From Apoderus coryli (taxonomy: Eukaryota; Arthropoda; Insecta; Coleoptera; Attelabidae): a stretch of 64,000 nt of DNA. Shown here piece by piece: positions 55,076-64,000 of the stretch (positions are counted from its first letter, which is position 1; each line of letters starts with the position of its first letter). Position numbers and translations under genes: made by a program. The stretch covers positions 38,841,902 to 38,905,901 of the forward strand of contig OU452198.1 in assembly GCA_911728435.2 (NCBI GenBank). The letters are read 5' to 3'. The notes below the pieces were generated by a model that did not search any database, was not told where the DNA came from, and saw nothing but the letters and a program-made list of their open reading frames with translations.

Positions 55076-56116
55076 GTGTGTAATTCCACCTCTATTGGCT
55101 ATTACTGCTTCAACTCGGCGAGGCATACCCACTTAAAATTAAATGATCCAAGTCATTTTGATCTAAGCAATCCTATAAATGTGGAAGAATTTGCCTCAGT
55201 GACCTTACGTCCTGAACAGGAGGTTGATGGGAAATTACTGCCCTTCCGAGCATGTCCCAAACATGTTCCATGCAGTTTAAATCTGGAGAGAGGGGTGGTA
55301 ATGGCAAATGATTAATTTCATGGAATGTTCGCCGTTCTTGTACTAGTCTGGCTCTGTGCGGGCGAGCGTTATCATCGAGAAATCTAAAATTGGGCGCAAA
55401 ATTCCAACAATAATTATCCACTATGTTGTCAATGATGTCTTGGGCATAAATTTCACCTCTCTTGGTACCTTCACAAAGATACAACTCCGTTCGACCGCCG
55501 TACAAAATTCCACAATGTTCAGCGATGAAAGCCGGAGTTGGAGGTGTAATGGTCTGGTTACACCTCCAACTCCAAATAGATGCACTTCTTGAACATATCG
55601 GTCATTAACTCTTGAATTTCTTGGTGTCCAGACACGAACTGTACGCCTGTCAGTTCGAGGGCAAAAGCGGCTTTCATCGCTGAACATCACAGTACGCCAT
55701 TCATCATTCCAGTTTGCTCTTTCATTAGACCAAAGCAAACGTTGAGCTCTATGGACTGCGGTCAAGGGAGGTCTATAGCAATGTAAACCTGCTGCATTTA
55801 ATCGATTTAACACCGTCCGAGGGGTAATACAAATTCTGCTTGCAGCGAAAAAGTCCTGGCTGAGCAACGTGCAGTTTCTTGTAGGATCCATCCTAGCTCC
55901 TCTCATTAATAGTTGATCTTCCCTAGCATTTTTCGATCTTGGTCTACCATCCCTATGCCTGTTCATGACAGACCCAGTCTCATTAAATCGGTTACTAAGA
56001 CGGAAAATTACGCTTTGAGAGACATTATACCATCACATCGATCTGTCGCGCACCAACAAGAAGCAACCCAATGGCTTGATTTGCTTCCTCTACCGTTATA
56101 TGACATCTATTCATAT
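55076..56116 (-). pseudogene. Tc1-like transposase, near full length with an inverted patch
   Basis: Minus strand from 56116: MNRCHITVEEANQAIGLLLV, a frame break, VSQSVIFRLSNRFNETGSV, RHRDGRPRSKNARED (GRPR linker), TPRTVLNRLNAAGLHCYRPP, MFSDESRFCPRTD (first Asp, near 55678), WTPRN, GVGGV, then a disrupted patch, GILYGGRTELYLCEG, FRFLDDNARPHRARLVQE (second Asp, near 55373) and LSPDLNCMEHVWDMLGR (catalytic Glu, near 55268). The DD34E signature is complete across frames. The patch at 55515-55560 holds an inverted copy of transposase sequence. No activity expected. Confidence 0.88.
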
Positions 56117-56325
56117 TGTCGATAACAGAATAACAACAATATCGCAAACTGCGCTTAGCAACACACAAACTAAACTTTACAAAAATAAAATCTGTATTTG
56201 GGGTCATAAAGCTTTTTATCTGTTTGGGTACAATTTTATATTTTAACAAACAATTTTTTGAAATGGGCTTGTTTAATAAAACAAGACTTAAAATCCGAAA
56301 GTTTGTCTGTCAACCACTATACTTT

Positions 56326-56367
56326 CACCAGACGGCCGTTTCGTCGATCCACGACTCATCAGTGGTG
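56326..56367 (-). ncRNA. Canonical hammerhead ribozyme, minus strand
   Basis: Minus strand in order: stem I CACCA, core CTGATGA, stem II GTCG/CGAC with loop TGGAT, GAA, stem III ACG/CGT with a two-base loop, C at position 17 (GTC triplet), stem I TGGTG. Beyond an internal loop, outer arms AGTTTGGCTGTCAAC (56380-56394) and GTTGACAGACAAAC (56301-56314) pair with a single G-A mismatch. Every invariant residue is present and stem I is long with an internal loop, as in efficient natural type I hammerheads. Confidence 0.92.
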
Positions 56368-56739
56368 ATCGGTCAATAGTTGACAGCCAAACTCTCGTAA
56401 ATAATGTGGTATATACCACACACGGTACAGAGATGTAAAAGGATGTGTTTGGCGACATCTAGTTTTATTGTTGGTAGTACGCCGAGTGAACAACAGTTCC
56501 TATATCGGCTGCCTGGGAGGTCTCTGACCCCATAAAGCAACTACCAACACATAGACGCGCCGATACTCCCTTAAGCGGGATCGTATATATTTGAAATGGG
56601 CTTGTTTAATAAAACAAGACTTAAAATCCGAGAGTTTGTCTGTCAACCACTATACTTTCACCAGACGGCCGTTTCTCTGTACCGTGTGTGGTATATACCA
56701 CATTATTTACGAGAGTTTGGCTGTCAACTACTGACCGAT

Positions 56740-56781
56740 CACCACTGATGAGTCGTGGATCGACGAAACGGCCGTCTGGTG
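56740..56781 (+). ncRNA. Canonical hammerhead ribozyme, plus strand (inverted copy)
   Basis: Identical core and stems to 56326-56367 but on the plus strand: CACCA, CTGATGA, GTCG-TGGAT-CGAC, GAA, ACGGCCGT, C, TGGTG. The 3' outer arm of stem I is cut off at about 56791, so the extended stem cannot form fully. Cleavage would fall after 56776. Confidence 0.9.
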
Positions 56782-56799
56782 AAAGTATAGTTCAACCAA

Positions 56800-57372
56800 C
56801 AGAATTGAATACAATCCAATATTCAGTAAAACATGCCAAGGAGGATCGAAAAGTTGTACAAATAGTAAGTGACTTGTTCCAAATATTGCAAACGAAAGTG
56901 CATGCCCTGTTCGGTTATTCCATAAATTATTGTCCAAAAGGGGGAAAAATATTACTTCCAGTCGCCTATTCTTGAGACCAAATCGTTTCTGGAAATCCGA
57001 AAGTGACACATGGTTTGACAATATACCGGTAGCAAGAACACAATTAATATGTGGACCAAATCATCCGCGCAAGCTATTGGTTTGGACACTAAGTGTAAAA
57101 AGGTATCCAATCATTCGAACAGATCAACTGCAGTTAGCCATTTCGCAAATAAACGAATTCCTGAAAAGCAATTAATAAAAATAACAGGACATAGCAGCTC
57201 TAATTCAATTAAACCGTACTTGAATATTAACCAAGAACGCCATGGTGAAATAATCAACACCATGCGAGGAATTTCTTCAACAGTGGAAATTAACAATCCG
57301 TCAACTTCAGCAAACTCTTCTTCCAATTTAACATTTACCAATTGTACTTTTCACAACTGTAGTTTTAAATAA
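56800..57372 (+). pseudogene. Crypton-like tyrosine recombinase, catalytic C-terminal domain
   Basis: The plus strand reads SRLFLRPNRFWKSESDTWFD, NIPV then (after a frame change near 57040) NMWTKSSAQAIGLDTKCKKV, SNHSNRSTAVSHFANKRIPE, KQLIKITGHSSSNSIKPYL and a tail ending TFTNCTFHNCSFK. HSNR is the HxxR motif, the His of TGHS and the Tyr of KPYL are the third catalytic residue and likely nucleophile. This arrangement is known from KIAA1958/QRICH-related Crypton recombinases. The upstream Arg box and N-terminal domain are missing or decayed. Confidence 0.75.
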
Positions 57373-57433
57373 AAATGAATAATATTTGTTTGATTAAAAC
57401 TAACACATTTTGTATTGTCCAGTTGCTCAAGGA

Positions 57434-57470
57434 TAATAGCCCTCGGCCTGCGGCCTTGGGCTATTATCAA
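57434..57470. repeat. Near-perfect hairpin
   Basis: GATAATAGCCCTCGGCC, loop TGC, GGCCTTGGGCTATTATC: 15 of 17 pairs. It lies about 60 bases after the Crypton-like stop codon and may mark the element's 3' region. Confidence 0.75.
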
Positions 57471-57539
57471 GCAACACGCTTTCGGAATTCTCTATGACAA
57501 AATTATCTCGGTATTATCAAGACCCTAGGGGTATTACTA

Positions 57540-57980
57540 CTGATCAGTTTAGATCAAAATTATCAAGTGGGTATTTCAGTTGAAATAACTGTCCAGATGA
57601 CATTTTGGTTATATTTGGCAATTGCCAGCATATTCTATTATTTGTTTCTTAATAGTTGGTAGACTAAGTATAAATAAAAAATATACACTCATGGACAAAA
57701 ATATCACTTAAGAATTGTAAAATAAACTGTTTTTACAAATCTAATTAATTTTATAACAACTATATTGAGAAAATTTTGAAATATTCGTTATTTTTGTCCA
57801 CGGGAGTATAAATCGAAAATCTACTTTTCAGACTGGCTGTCATCGGGATTTTTAGTAGATTTTCAAAAAAAATCTAACTATTCAAGAGATCGACACAACA
57901 GAAATTTTGAAAAATTTGTAAGCAGTCCTTCATTTTATGACCCCTGGATGCTAAAAATGACTTCAGTTCAAAAATTAATT
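57540..57980. repeat. Dispersed repeat (family B), copy
   Basis: Shares GGGTATTTCAGTT, ATTTGGTTATATTT-like, GGTAGACTAAGTATAAAT, GAGATCGACACAAC and TTCATTTTATGACCCCTGG with 21530-22280. It is interrupted by a small MITE at 57684-57810. An inverted piece is at 59060-59170. Confidence 0.65.
57684..57810. mobile_element. Small Tc1/mariner-type MITE
   Basis: Ends TACACTCATGGACAAAAATA and, on the minus strand, TATACTCCCGTGGACAAAAA. Comparison with the copy of the host repeat at 22205-22240, which lacks it, shows a clean insertion at TA. Confidence 0.75.
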
Positions 57981-58181
57981 CATGTTTTTATATTTATATT
58001 ATACAGTGGCAACTACTTATGTTGAATAGATTTCTTTCATTTATCTGGTGTTTGCAGCTTGCAATCAGAAATAACAATGCATTGTGGCAGTGTGTAGTTT
58101 GTGTCGTCTTTAAATTAAAGATCTCAAAATAGCACTGCACACAGAAAAGGCGTTAATGTATACGGACTGAAAGCGATTTCT

Positions 58182-58325
58182 ACTATGTGCCACGGTAGCT
58201 CAATTGGTTAGAACACCTGACCGGCAATCGGGAGATGTTTGGTTCGATCCCACTTGAGACACTGATTTTTTTTCAGTTCGTATACAATATTAGTTTATTT
58301 CATGTTTCTATATTTAGTATTAATA
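58182..58325 (+). mobile_element. tRNA-derived SINE (family 2), copy 2
   Basis: The tRNA-like head is well preserved: CACGGTAGCTCAATTGGTTA (A box), an anticodon arm CCTGACCGGCAATCGGG with a seven-base loop, and GGTTCGATCCCAC (B box). The acceptor ends do not pair well. It continues into TTTTTTTTCAGTTCGTATAC as at 11822-11945, which marks it as a SINE, not a tRNA gene. Confidence 0.68.
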
Positions 58326-58339
58326 GGTGTATATTTTAG

Positions 58340-58890
58340 AAAAAAACAGATGACGGATTCTTATTTAGCATGCCTTAAAACCCAATTGTACCTATTTTCA
58401 GTGTTCTAATTAAAGGGTGTCCAAGAAAAAAAAACTTCTGTGAAATAAATTTTCAGGAAGTTATTTATTATTTAATATGTTATCGCAAAATTGACAGAAG
58501 GGCAATTTATAAAAAAATTGCGACAAGCTTTTCTGATCTTGTCACACAGTTCTTCTCGGGTCTAGGGCCTTTTAGCATACATTTAATTTTTTATTGTCCC
58601 CCAAAGGCAGAAACCTAGCTGTGTAATGTTCGGCGATCTCGGCGGCCAAATCGAACTAATATGTCTTGATTGTTGATAATAATTAGGTAATTATGATAAT
58701 TTTTAATCACGTTTCAGCGCAGTGCTACTATACTCGGCATTATATTATCTTAGATCTAGAATCCAAATAAAATCTACATTTTTTTCTTGGACACCTTGTA
58801 TTTTAGAACACTGAAAATTGATACAATTGGGTTTTATGTCATCCTAAATAAGAATTCGTCATCCGTTTTTTCTAGAAAAATCCCTAAAAA
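58340..58890 (-). mobile_element. Mariner remnant inside a larger inverted repeat
   Basis: AAGGGTGTCCAAGAAAAAAA (58413) and TTCTTGGACACCTTGTA (58785-58801) are mariner-type termini. Outside them about 70 bp on each side are also inverted copies (ATTCTTATTTAGCATG, AAAACCCAATTGTA, TTTTCAGTGTTCTAA). Inside, the minus strand keeps EELCDKIRKACRNF, like the helical tail of DUF4817-type transposases. The outer repeat suggests insertion at the axis of a palindrome or extended termini. Confidence 0.6.
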
Positions 58891-59209
58891 CACTTTCTGC
58901 AATTTACACCAATAAAAGTGGTCGTAGCAGGCCATGATTAAAGCACAAAAATAAAGTTGCCCACTAGTTTAATGCACAGACATTATGAATACATACCTAA
59001 CAAAACAAAGTTTATCAAAATCCATCAAAAGATGAAAAAGTTACAAGGGTCCTTAACGTGGACATTTTTAGGGTTCATGAAATGAAGCACTGCATAATTT
59101 TTTTTCAAAATTTTGATTGTGTCGATCTCCTGAATAGTTCATGTATTTTTTAAAATGTCAGAATCCGAATAGTCTTTTACTCGTGTATAACAGGCCCACA
59201 ATAATCACA

Positions 59210-60739
59210 TACCAATAATAGGTATATAGATTTTCTAAATTATTCAAAAGGAAATTCAATTCAGTATTAATCCCAAACCCAAAATCGTACCATATTATTA
59301 TATTTATATTTTATCTGGTTGGTTTATTATTCAATATTTTTAATGGATATTGTGTAATTGCATTGCTCAACATCAATATGTTTGGATTAAGTTTTAATTA
59401 TGTTCATTGGAGGTTTCCTAATTAATTTGGGCAAAATATACGGTTAAACTACATGCAGTTTTATTTGCCGTTTAATTTAACTTCTACATGAATATACAGG
59501 GAGTTGCGAAACAAATGCGAATATCTTATGGGATGATTCCTTGAAAATAAAGGGTAGTTTATCTTAGAGGTCAGTTTTTTTAGATAAAATATGCTTTTCA
59601 AAAATTTTACGTTCAGCTAGAACTTATAAATTAATAATTTTTCAGGTTGAACTATCGCCTCAATAATTTACAATGGATTTTGCTGGATGGTTGTTGTCCT
59701 AATAAAAAATGCAGTTAATTTTTTCATTCCAACATGCAATACTTTATATTTAAAAGAAAATAAAGGCAAACGGTTTCTGGAAAAAGTTGAAGAGAAAAAA
59801 TTGCGTTTTCTAAACATCTTTCTCTCAACACCTGTGTGCAAGTTTTTTTACAGTCCTTTTTAAACAAATTAGTTCAACCCCTCCTAATAATTTTATAAAA
59901 GTAAAAAATATGTGAAATACGTATTTCCTTTGATAACAATAATACATCCTCAAAGTTATAGCACCCTCTTGATTTTCGTTATTTAAAAAAATAATAAAAA
60001 CTGTTTTGTCAGCCACATCTTTGCCGCCCTATAATTCCTTTTAAGAGTAAATTGTTGACCTGACATTTATAAGACAAACTACCCATTAATTATATTATGT
60101 TTTACAATACATAGCAATTTTTTTTTAGTTTAATGAAAAATGTTCTTAAAATCTTTACTTACCTACAATTATTGTTCATTAATAAAGCCATTTCAAGTTG
60201 ATACAAAATTGCTTACCTGAAACAAAAATACAATAAATACTATATTCTTAAGCAAGTCACACACGTACTCGTATAAACGGCTGTATAGGTTCAATTTTCA
60301 TTACATTTTCTTAATTTGATAACTAGTAGTAATTATAATAATTCAACATATTACTTTACATCAATTACTAAACATTTTTAATTATTTTTTATCAGAATAT
60401 AGCGATCTTTTGTGATATGACCCATAGACATACATGAACACTCAGTCATTTCAGAAGTAGACCAGCATTTAATTATATTCCCAATACTAGGGTCGACCGA
60501 TTCCCTTGATTTCAGGCTTTGTTTTATGATGTTGCTTTATCCACAATTTTGCTTTAGGTTTTTCCTTTTGTTTTGCAATTTTTTAGCAGGATGGCATTAT
60601 TTGATACATTTCTAATGCTAGATCAATGTTTGCTGTGGGTTTTAAATTGTTTTACAAGAATTGCAATATGTACGAGGACAACTATTTATATTTTGAGACT
60701 TGGCAATACTTATTGTTGTTAAGTGCCAGCTGTTGTTTT
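59210..60739. other. Unassigned stretch with a mariner-like terminus
   Basis: TACAGGGAGTTGCGAAACAA at 59495 resembles a mariner 5' end; the following ~550 bases look like its leader but no transposase can be read. A 63-codon minus-strand frame (60016-59825) has no domain. Confidence 0.4.
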
Positions 60740-60830
60740 CACAAAGCCGTTCGTGATCGAAGCACTGCAAAACAATCGATCGCCTGTTTTTTCAAAAAAA
60801 TTGTCATGTGTAAACGGTTGTCAGCCGTAG
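60740..60830 (+). pseudogene. Short mariner transposase scrap
   Basis: DRSTAKQSIACFFKK at 60753-60798 corresponds to RSTSKQMVACFFGK of the mariner at 11305-11818. Nothing more survives. Confidence 0.45.
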
Positions 60831-61800
60831 ATGCAATCAAAGCCATGTTTTGGTGGTGTCTAACTGAGAAATATTTATGACAATGAATCGAAAGCATGCA
60901 ATTAATTTTATATTAAGAGTGGTCGTCGTATACGGTTGTTCAGAATTTCTTTATTCAGTTTTAATTGCACAAAAATTAAATTCATTAAATCAAGACACAA
61001 ATTAAAGTAATCAAATACTGACTTCATCCTTTCAATTTAAGAACGCCAGATACTCGTCCACACTATAGAAGCTTGAGTGTTAAGAGACGCCCTTAATTTA
61101 CGTTTAAAGATACTTTTATTTGGACTTTGTCTGTCTAGTTGAATATATTATATTAGACTACCATCATACAGGGGAGACCTTTTGAATAATTTATGGTGGT
61201 GCTTTGAATAACTAATATTGTTTTTCCCCTTGTTTCATATGAATGAAAGTCATTGTGCTTCTCCATCGAATAGCACCTAGTGTATATTAGACTCAGAACC
61301 CTCAAAAGATATATGGCGACAACTGGCAAAATCTGGTTACTACTAAACGCTATGAAATTAACCACTTTGAGAAATAAGTTTATTAGTGTTTTTTGCACAA
61401 TTGTTGTAATAAATCACGGTATTGAAAATATTTTCATAAAATTAAAAAAAAAAACAAAAAAATCAAAATCATTAAAAATGTTATTTTTGATATACCCTGT
61501 ACAGTAATCGTAAATTTGGTATTTGAAATTGTGGTTTCGACACAAACAGACGTTTTTATAAAGAATGACTTTTTCTTCTAAATCGACAAATAAAAAGTTT
61601 TGTTGTTTAAAACAATGAACAATTATTATTATTCTATGTATAAGTATATATTATGTTTTCGCCCTGTTTTTGTAATTAGGATAATAGTATGATTATGATT
61701 TGTAAATTGTGTAAGTGTATAGAACGATCGGTGCGGGCGTTTAGTTTATAATTTTTCATTACTACATAAGCAGGTTAATTTTAGACTCCATTGTATTTTT
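60831..61800. other. AT-rich stretch, no gene recognised
   Basis: Overlapping short frames around 61153-61507 without domains. Confidence 0.4.
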
Positions 61801-61812
61801 ATTTTATTTGTA

Positions 61813-61856
61813 GATATACCTGAGGAAGGCAAAACATTGCCGAAACGATATGTTTT
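61813..61856 (+). ncRNA. Hammerhead-like motif, stems I and III decayed
   Basis: Core CTGAGGA (61820-61826), unpaired A, stem II GGCAA/TTGCC and GAA are intact. Stem III (ACGA) and stem I no longer pair convincingly. It resembles 41069-41104 and is probably the remnant of a Penelope-type terminus; no GIY-YIG frame is nearby. Confidence 0.5.
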
Positions 61857-61859
61857 AAT

Positions 61860-63190
61860 GAGTAACAAAAATGATCACATAATGCTATTTTAAAACATAT
61901 AATAACAAAAATGTGTTTTTAGTTGTAAACGAATCGAAACCCAAAGAGATATAAGTATACATAAATTAAAATAATTTCAACAATAAATACAAACTAACTT
62001 TTGCACCACCCTCAAACGCGATTTATCCATTCATCCATTAACCATGTACCCAGTCACTTTCTAGTTCTAGAATTCATCAGCACCAATGATTATTTAAACT
62101 AATTTATGCGTAAACTATGTCTAGGACATCTGGTATAATGTTTAATGTTAGATGTGATATGAGCGGGAAATGCATGTTGCAAAAAAATCGCATAACAAAA
62201 TGTCGACAACAGAGTTTACGCTCTATAAATTTAAACAAAAGAGACGAGAGAGACGGGTTTTTGGTGTTATTCGGTTCGTTTAAGTACAGTTAGAACAAAC
62301 GGCTATAGCGATATATTAAATTATTCAAATTTATAATAATATTATAATCATTTTTTCTGAAATTATTACAAAATATTGACATTATATAGGAGCGTTTTGA
62401 CGCCACAAGACTTGTTATTCTAGTATTTTAAGATTTTATTGGTCAACGACAAGAATAACAGTACGGGAAACACTTTCCCGTCAGGCAAAATTATTCCCGT
62501 ACCATTTTTCAAGCCCACATAATATACCATAATATAGACAAAATAATGCACATACCTACATTATTTATGTATTTGTTATGTTGCAATTATTACAATTATT
62601 AATCACCGGTTGAACTTCGTTCCCTGAGAAATGGGCAACATTATTACTTGCATTAAATAAGAGATTTTTCACTTGTCGTTTTAAAAATCATATTAGCTAC
62701 TATTGAAGGACCAAGAATCAGAAGTAAAAAAATCAGGTATTTCCCTAAAAATCTAGCTAAATTTATTAATAATAATAATTGAAGACCTAAGTGGATAAAG
62801 GAGCTATGTCGCAAAATCAAAGTTTTGAGAAAAATGCAATAAACTGTCTTTATTTGGAACTTTTTTTAAATTTAGTTTATTAAAATTTTTGAAATATGTT
62901 AATTAAATATATAAAAGGTACTATTTTTTTAGCAACTTTTAGTTTGTAAAAAGTGGTAATTTTTCAAAAAAAAATAGATTTAATGTACATAACACCTTTA
63001 TCTACCACAATTGGATTTAATCTAGGCGTAGTGTTGGATGAATAAAAGATACAAGTACATTTACTTAACGGTTTTATTATTAGAAAAAACAACAAATATC
63101 CATGACAACTTTTGCTCTTGTTTAAAAAAGCATATTTCAGATTTTCTTCTTAATTAGATTAACAAAAACCTACACAGTTTTTCTCTTCTA
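61860..63190. other. AT-rich stretch, no gene recognised
   Basis: A local ACGGGAAACACTTTCCCGT hairpin-like segment near 62473 and a later ATTCCCGTACC; otherwise nothing assignable. Confidence 0.4.
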
Positions 63191-63198
63191 TTTTGGAT

Positions 63199-64000
63199 TT
63201 GCCATATTCTCTTCCGTAACAGTTTCAAAAAACCACCTATAATCTTCCGGAACAAATTTCACTTGTTCTTTCAAGTTTTGAATTTTTTCAATAGTCAAGC
63301 CGCCTTTTTTTTTGTTAGTCTTGTTGGTCTACATTCAGTTCTGTCAATATTCTTTGAACCTTTCTTTTTTAAATCAACTTGTAAAAATGGCGTGTAATCA
63401 CTTAAGCACGATTTATAGTAATAGTAACCAAATTCGTTCACTCTAATCAATTTAATATTATCACGAATATTGATTTTGTCATTTAGAGTATTGGATTGTT
63501 TTTTGAATAAATACAATTTTCCCGGCAGTTCTTGAAAGTTATATAAAATTTTTTGCATATTGAGGTAGATACTGTTTTTTGTGCTTGCCTTTTGAATAAT
63601 GTCGCGATATTGATCTGGAATAAAAACTGATTGGTGCTTTTCAATGAGTTTTTCAATTCTTCCGAAGTCCCTATCCGAGTCTAGATAGCTATGACCTACT
63701 TCAGGGAATTTGTGATCAATTATTTTGAAAAAATTATTTAAAATTAAATATTCGTACAGACCAATAATAACCAAATTTTTATTCTGTCCTGCGCAAGAGT
63801 CGGACCAAACAACCAAATGGTTAATTTCTGGATACTCTGCTTTGAGCAATTTACAAAATAGAAACACGCAGCTGGCTATTTCGTTACTACCTCTATTTGC
63901 ATCATCCTCAGTCCACGTAAAGAAGTATGATTTTTGTCCATCATGAGTGATACAATGTATGCCGAAACTGGAGTACCACATTTGAGGCAGATAAAATGCT
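63199..64000 (-). CDS. DUF7869-type mobile-element protein, partial at window edge
   Basis: The minus-strand frame is open at the right edge of the window and runs to about 63295. It contains YSSFGIHCITHDGQKSYFFT, HLVVWSDSCAGQNKNLVII and HKFPEVGHSYLDSDRDFGRI, then EKLIEKHQSVFIPDQYRD. The SDSCAGQNKN and GHSYLDSDRDF motifs are the signature I know from DUF7869 proteins, abundant in insect genomes and thought to be nuclease-like parts of mobile elements. After a run of nine T/A near 63305 the other frame continues LTIEKIQNLKEQVKFVPEDY, RWFFETVTEEN and a stop near 63199, so a one-base slip in the homopolymer separates the natural C-terminus. Otherwise undamaged. Confidence 0.72.

Larger units (their letters stand above)
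56259..56791 (-). mobile_element. Hammerhead-bearing tandem element, 332-bp unit (retrozyme-like)
   Basis: TTGAAATGGGCTTGTTTAAT begins at 56259 and again at 56591, so the unit is 332 bp and is present a little more than once. The second copy breaks off at 56675, inside the hammerhead, and is followed by an inverted copy of the ribozyme region (56676-56791). Minus-strand view: 5' inverted segment, then more than one direct unit, the same plan as 37958-38622. The unit has no protein-coding potential but includes a 10-bp inverted repeat (TGTTGGTAGT / ACTACCAACA) besides the ribozyme. Left flank is the 5' side of a Tc1 pseudogene, right flank a Crypton fragment. I found no clear target-site duplication. 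Confidence 0.72.

Noticed and set aside
58182..58262. A functional tRNA gene (A box, anticodon arm, B box all visible)
   Set aside because: The acceptor ends do not pair properly and the downstream sequence is shared with a second damaged copy at 11822-11945, which fits a SINE better.
1..64000. CRISPR arrays, bacterial operons, riboswitches, rRNA genes
   Set aside because: None seen; the content is eukaryotic repeat sequence.

Overview
This window looks like a slice of an AT-rich, repeat-dense insect genome. The evidence is the mixture of mobile-element families: Tc1/mariner elements (several with the insect-typical DUF4817 N-terminus), Jockey-like LINEs, a copia element, Penelope-like elements with GIY-YIG endonucleases, Crypton-like tyrosine recombinases, hAT and Tigger relics, and tRNA-derived SINEs. 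The order cannot be fixed from the sequence; a beetle or hemipteran would fit. I see no convincing single-copy host gene, rRNA or CRISPR array. Nearly every recognisable coding segment is a truncated, frameshifted or nested transposon remnant. The last one, a DUF7869-type ORF at the right edge, is the least damaged.

Layout. 1-12 kb: DUF4817 mariner 5' end, a SINE split by a 5'-truncated Penelope-like element, a Crypton N-terminal fragment interrupted by a 2.4 kb CACTA-like element, a small Tc1-like MITE, Tigger, Jockey and mariner relics. 12-23 kb: LINE fragments, a large foldback element inserted in a satellite-like repeat, and a mariner relic. 23-34 kb: an unidentified membrane-type ORF, foldbacks, a hAT relic, an internally deleted copia with one LTR, and two Jockey-like LINE ends. 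34.36-39.05 kb: one mariner-like element with identical 63-bp terminal inverted repeats that has absorbed four other insertions. 39-48 kb: a Penelope-like element with inverted termini, more LINE and mariner pieces, and a ~135-bp tandem repeat. 48-64 kb: DUF7869 pieces, Crypton remnants, a Tc1 pseudogene, a hammerhead-bearing tandem element, SINE and MITE copies.

The most notable feature is a set of self-cleaving hammerhead ribozyme motifs, recognised by hand-folding. Two are canonical (correct core, GUC cleavage triplet, extended stem I). They sit in short non-coding tandem elements with periods of about 527 bp (37958-38622) and 332 bp (56259-56791). Both elements carry more than one unit and an inverted 5' segment, and the 527-bp one has a 14-bp target-site duplication. 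This is the layout expected if a multimeric or circular ribozyme RNA had been reverse-transcribed and inserted, as proposed for retrozymes. A second class of minimal hammerheads (3143-3187, 34731-34775, 35048-35092, 38681-38724, 41069-41104) lies in Penelope-like element ends, with very short stem III and one unpaired base next to stem II. All structural statements come from reading the sequence; no folding program or database search was run.
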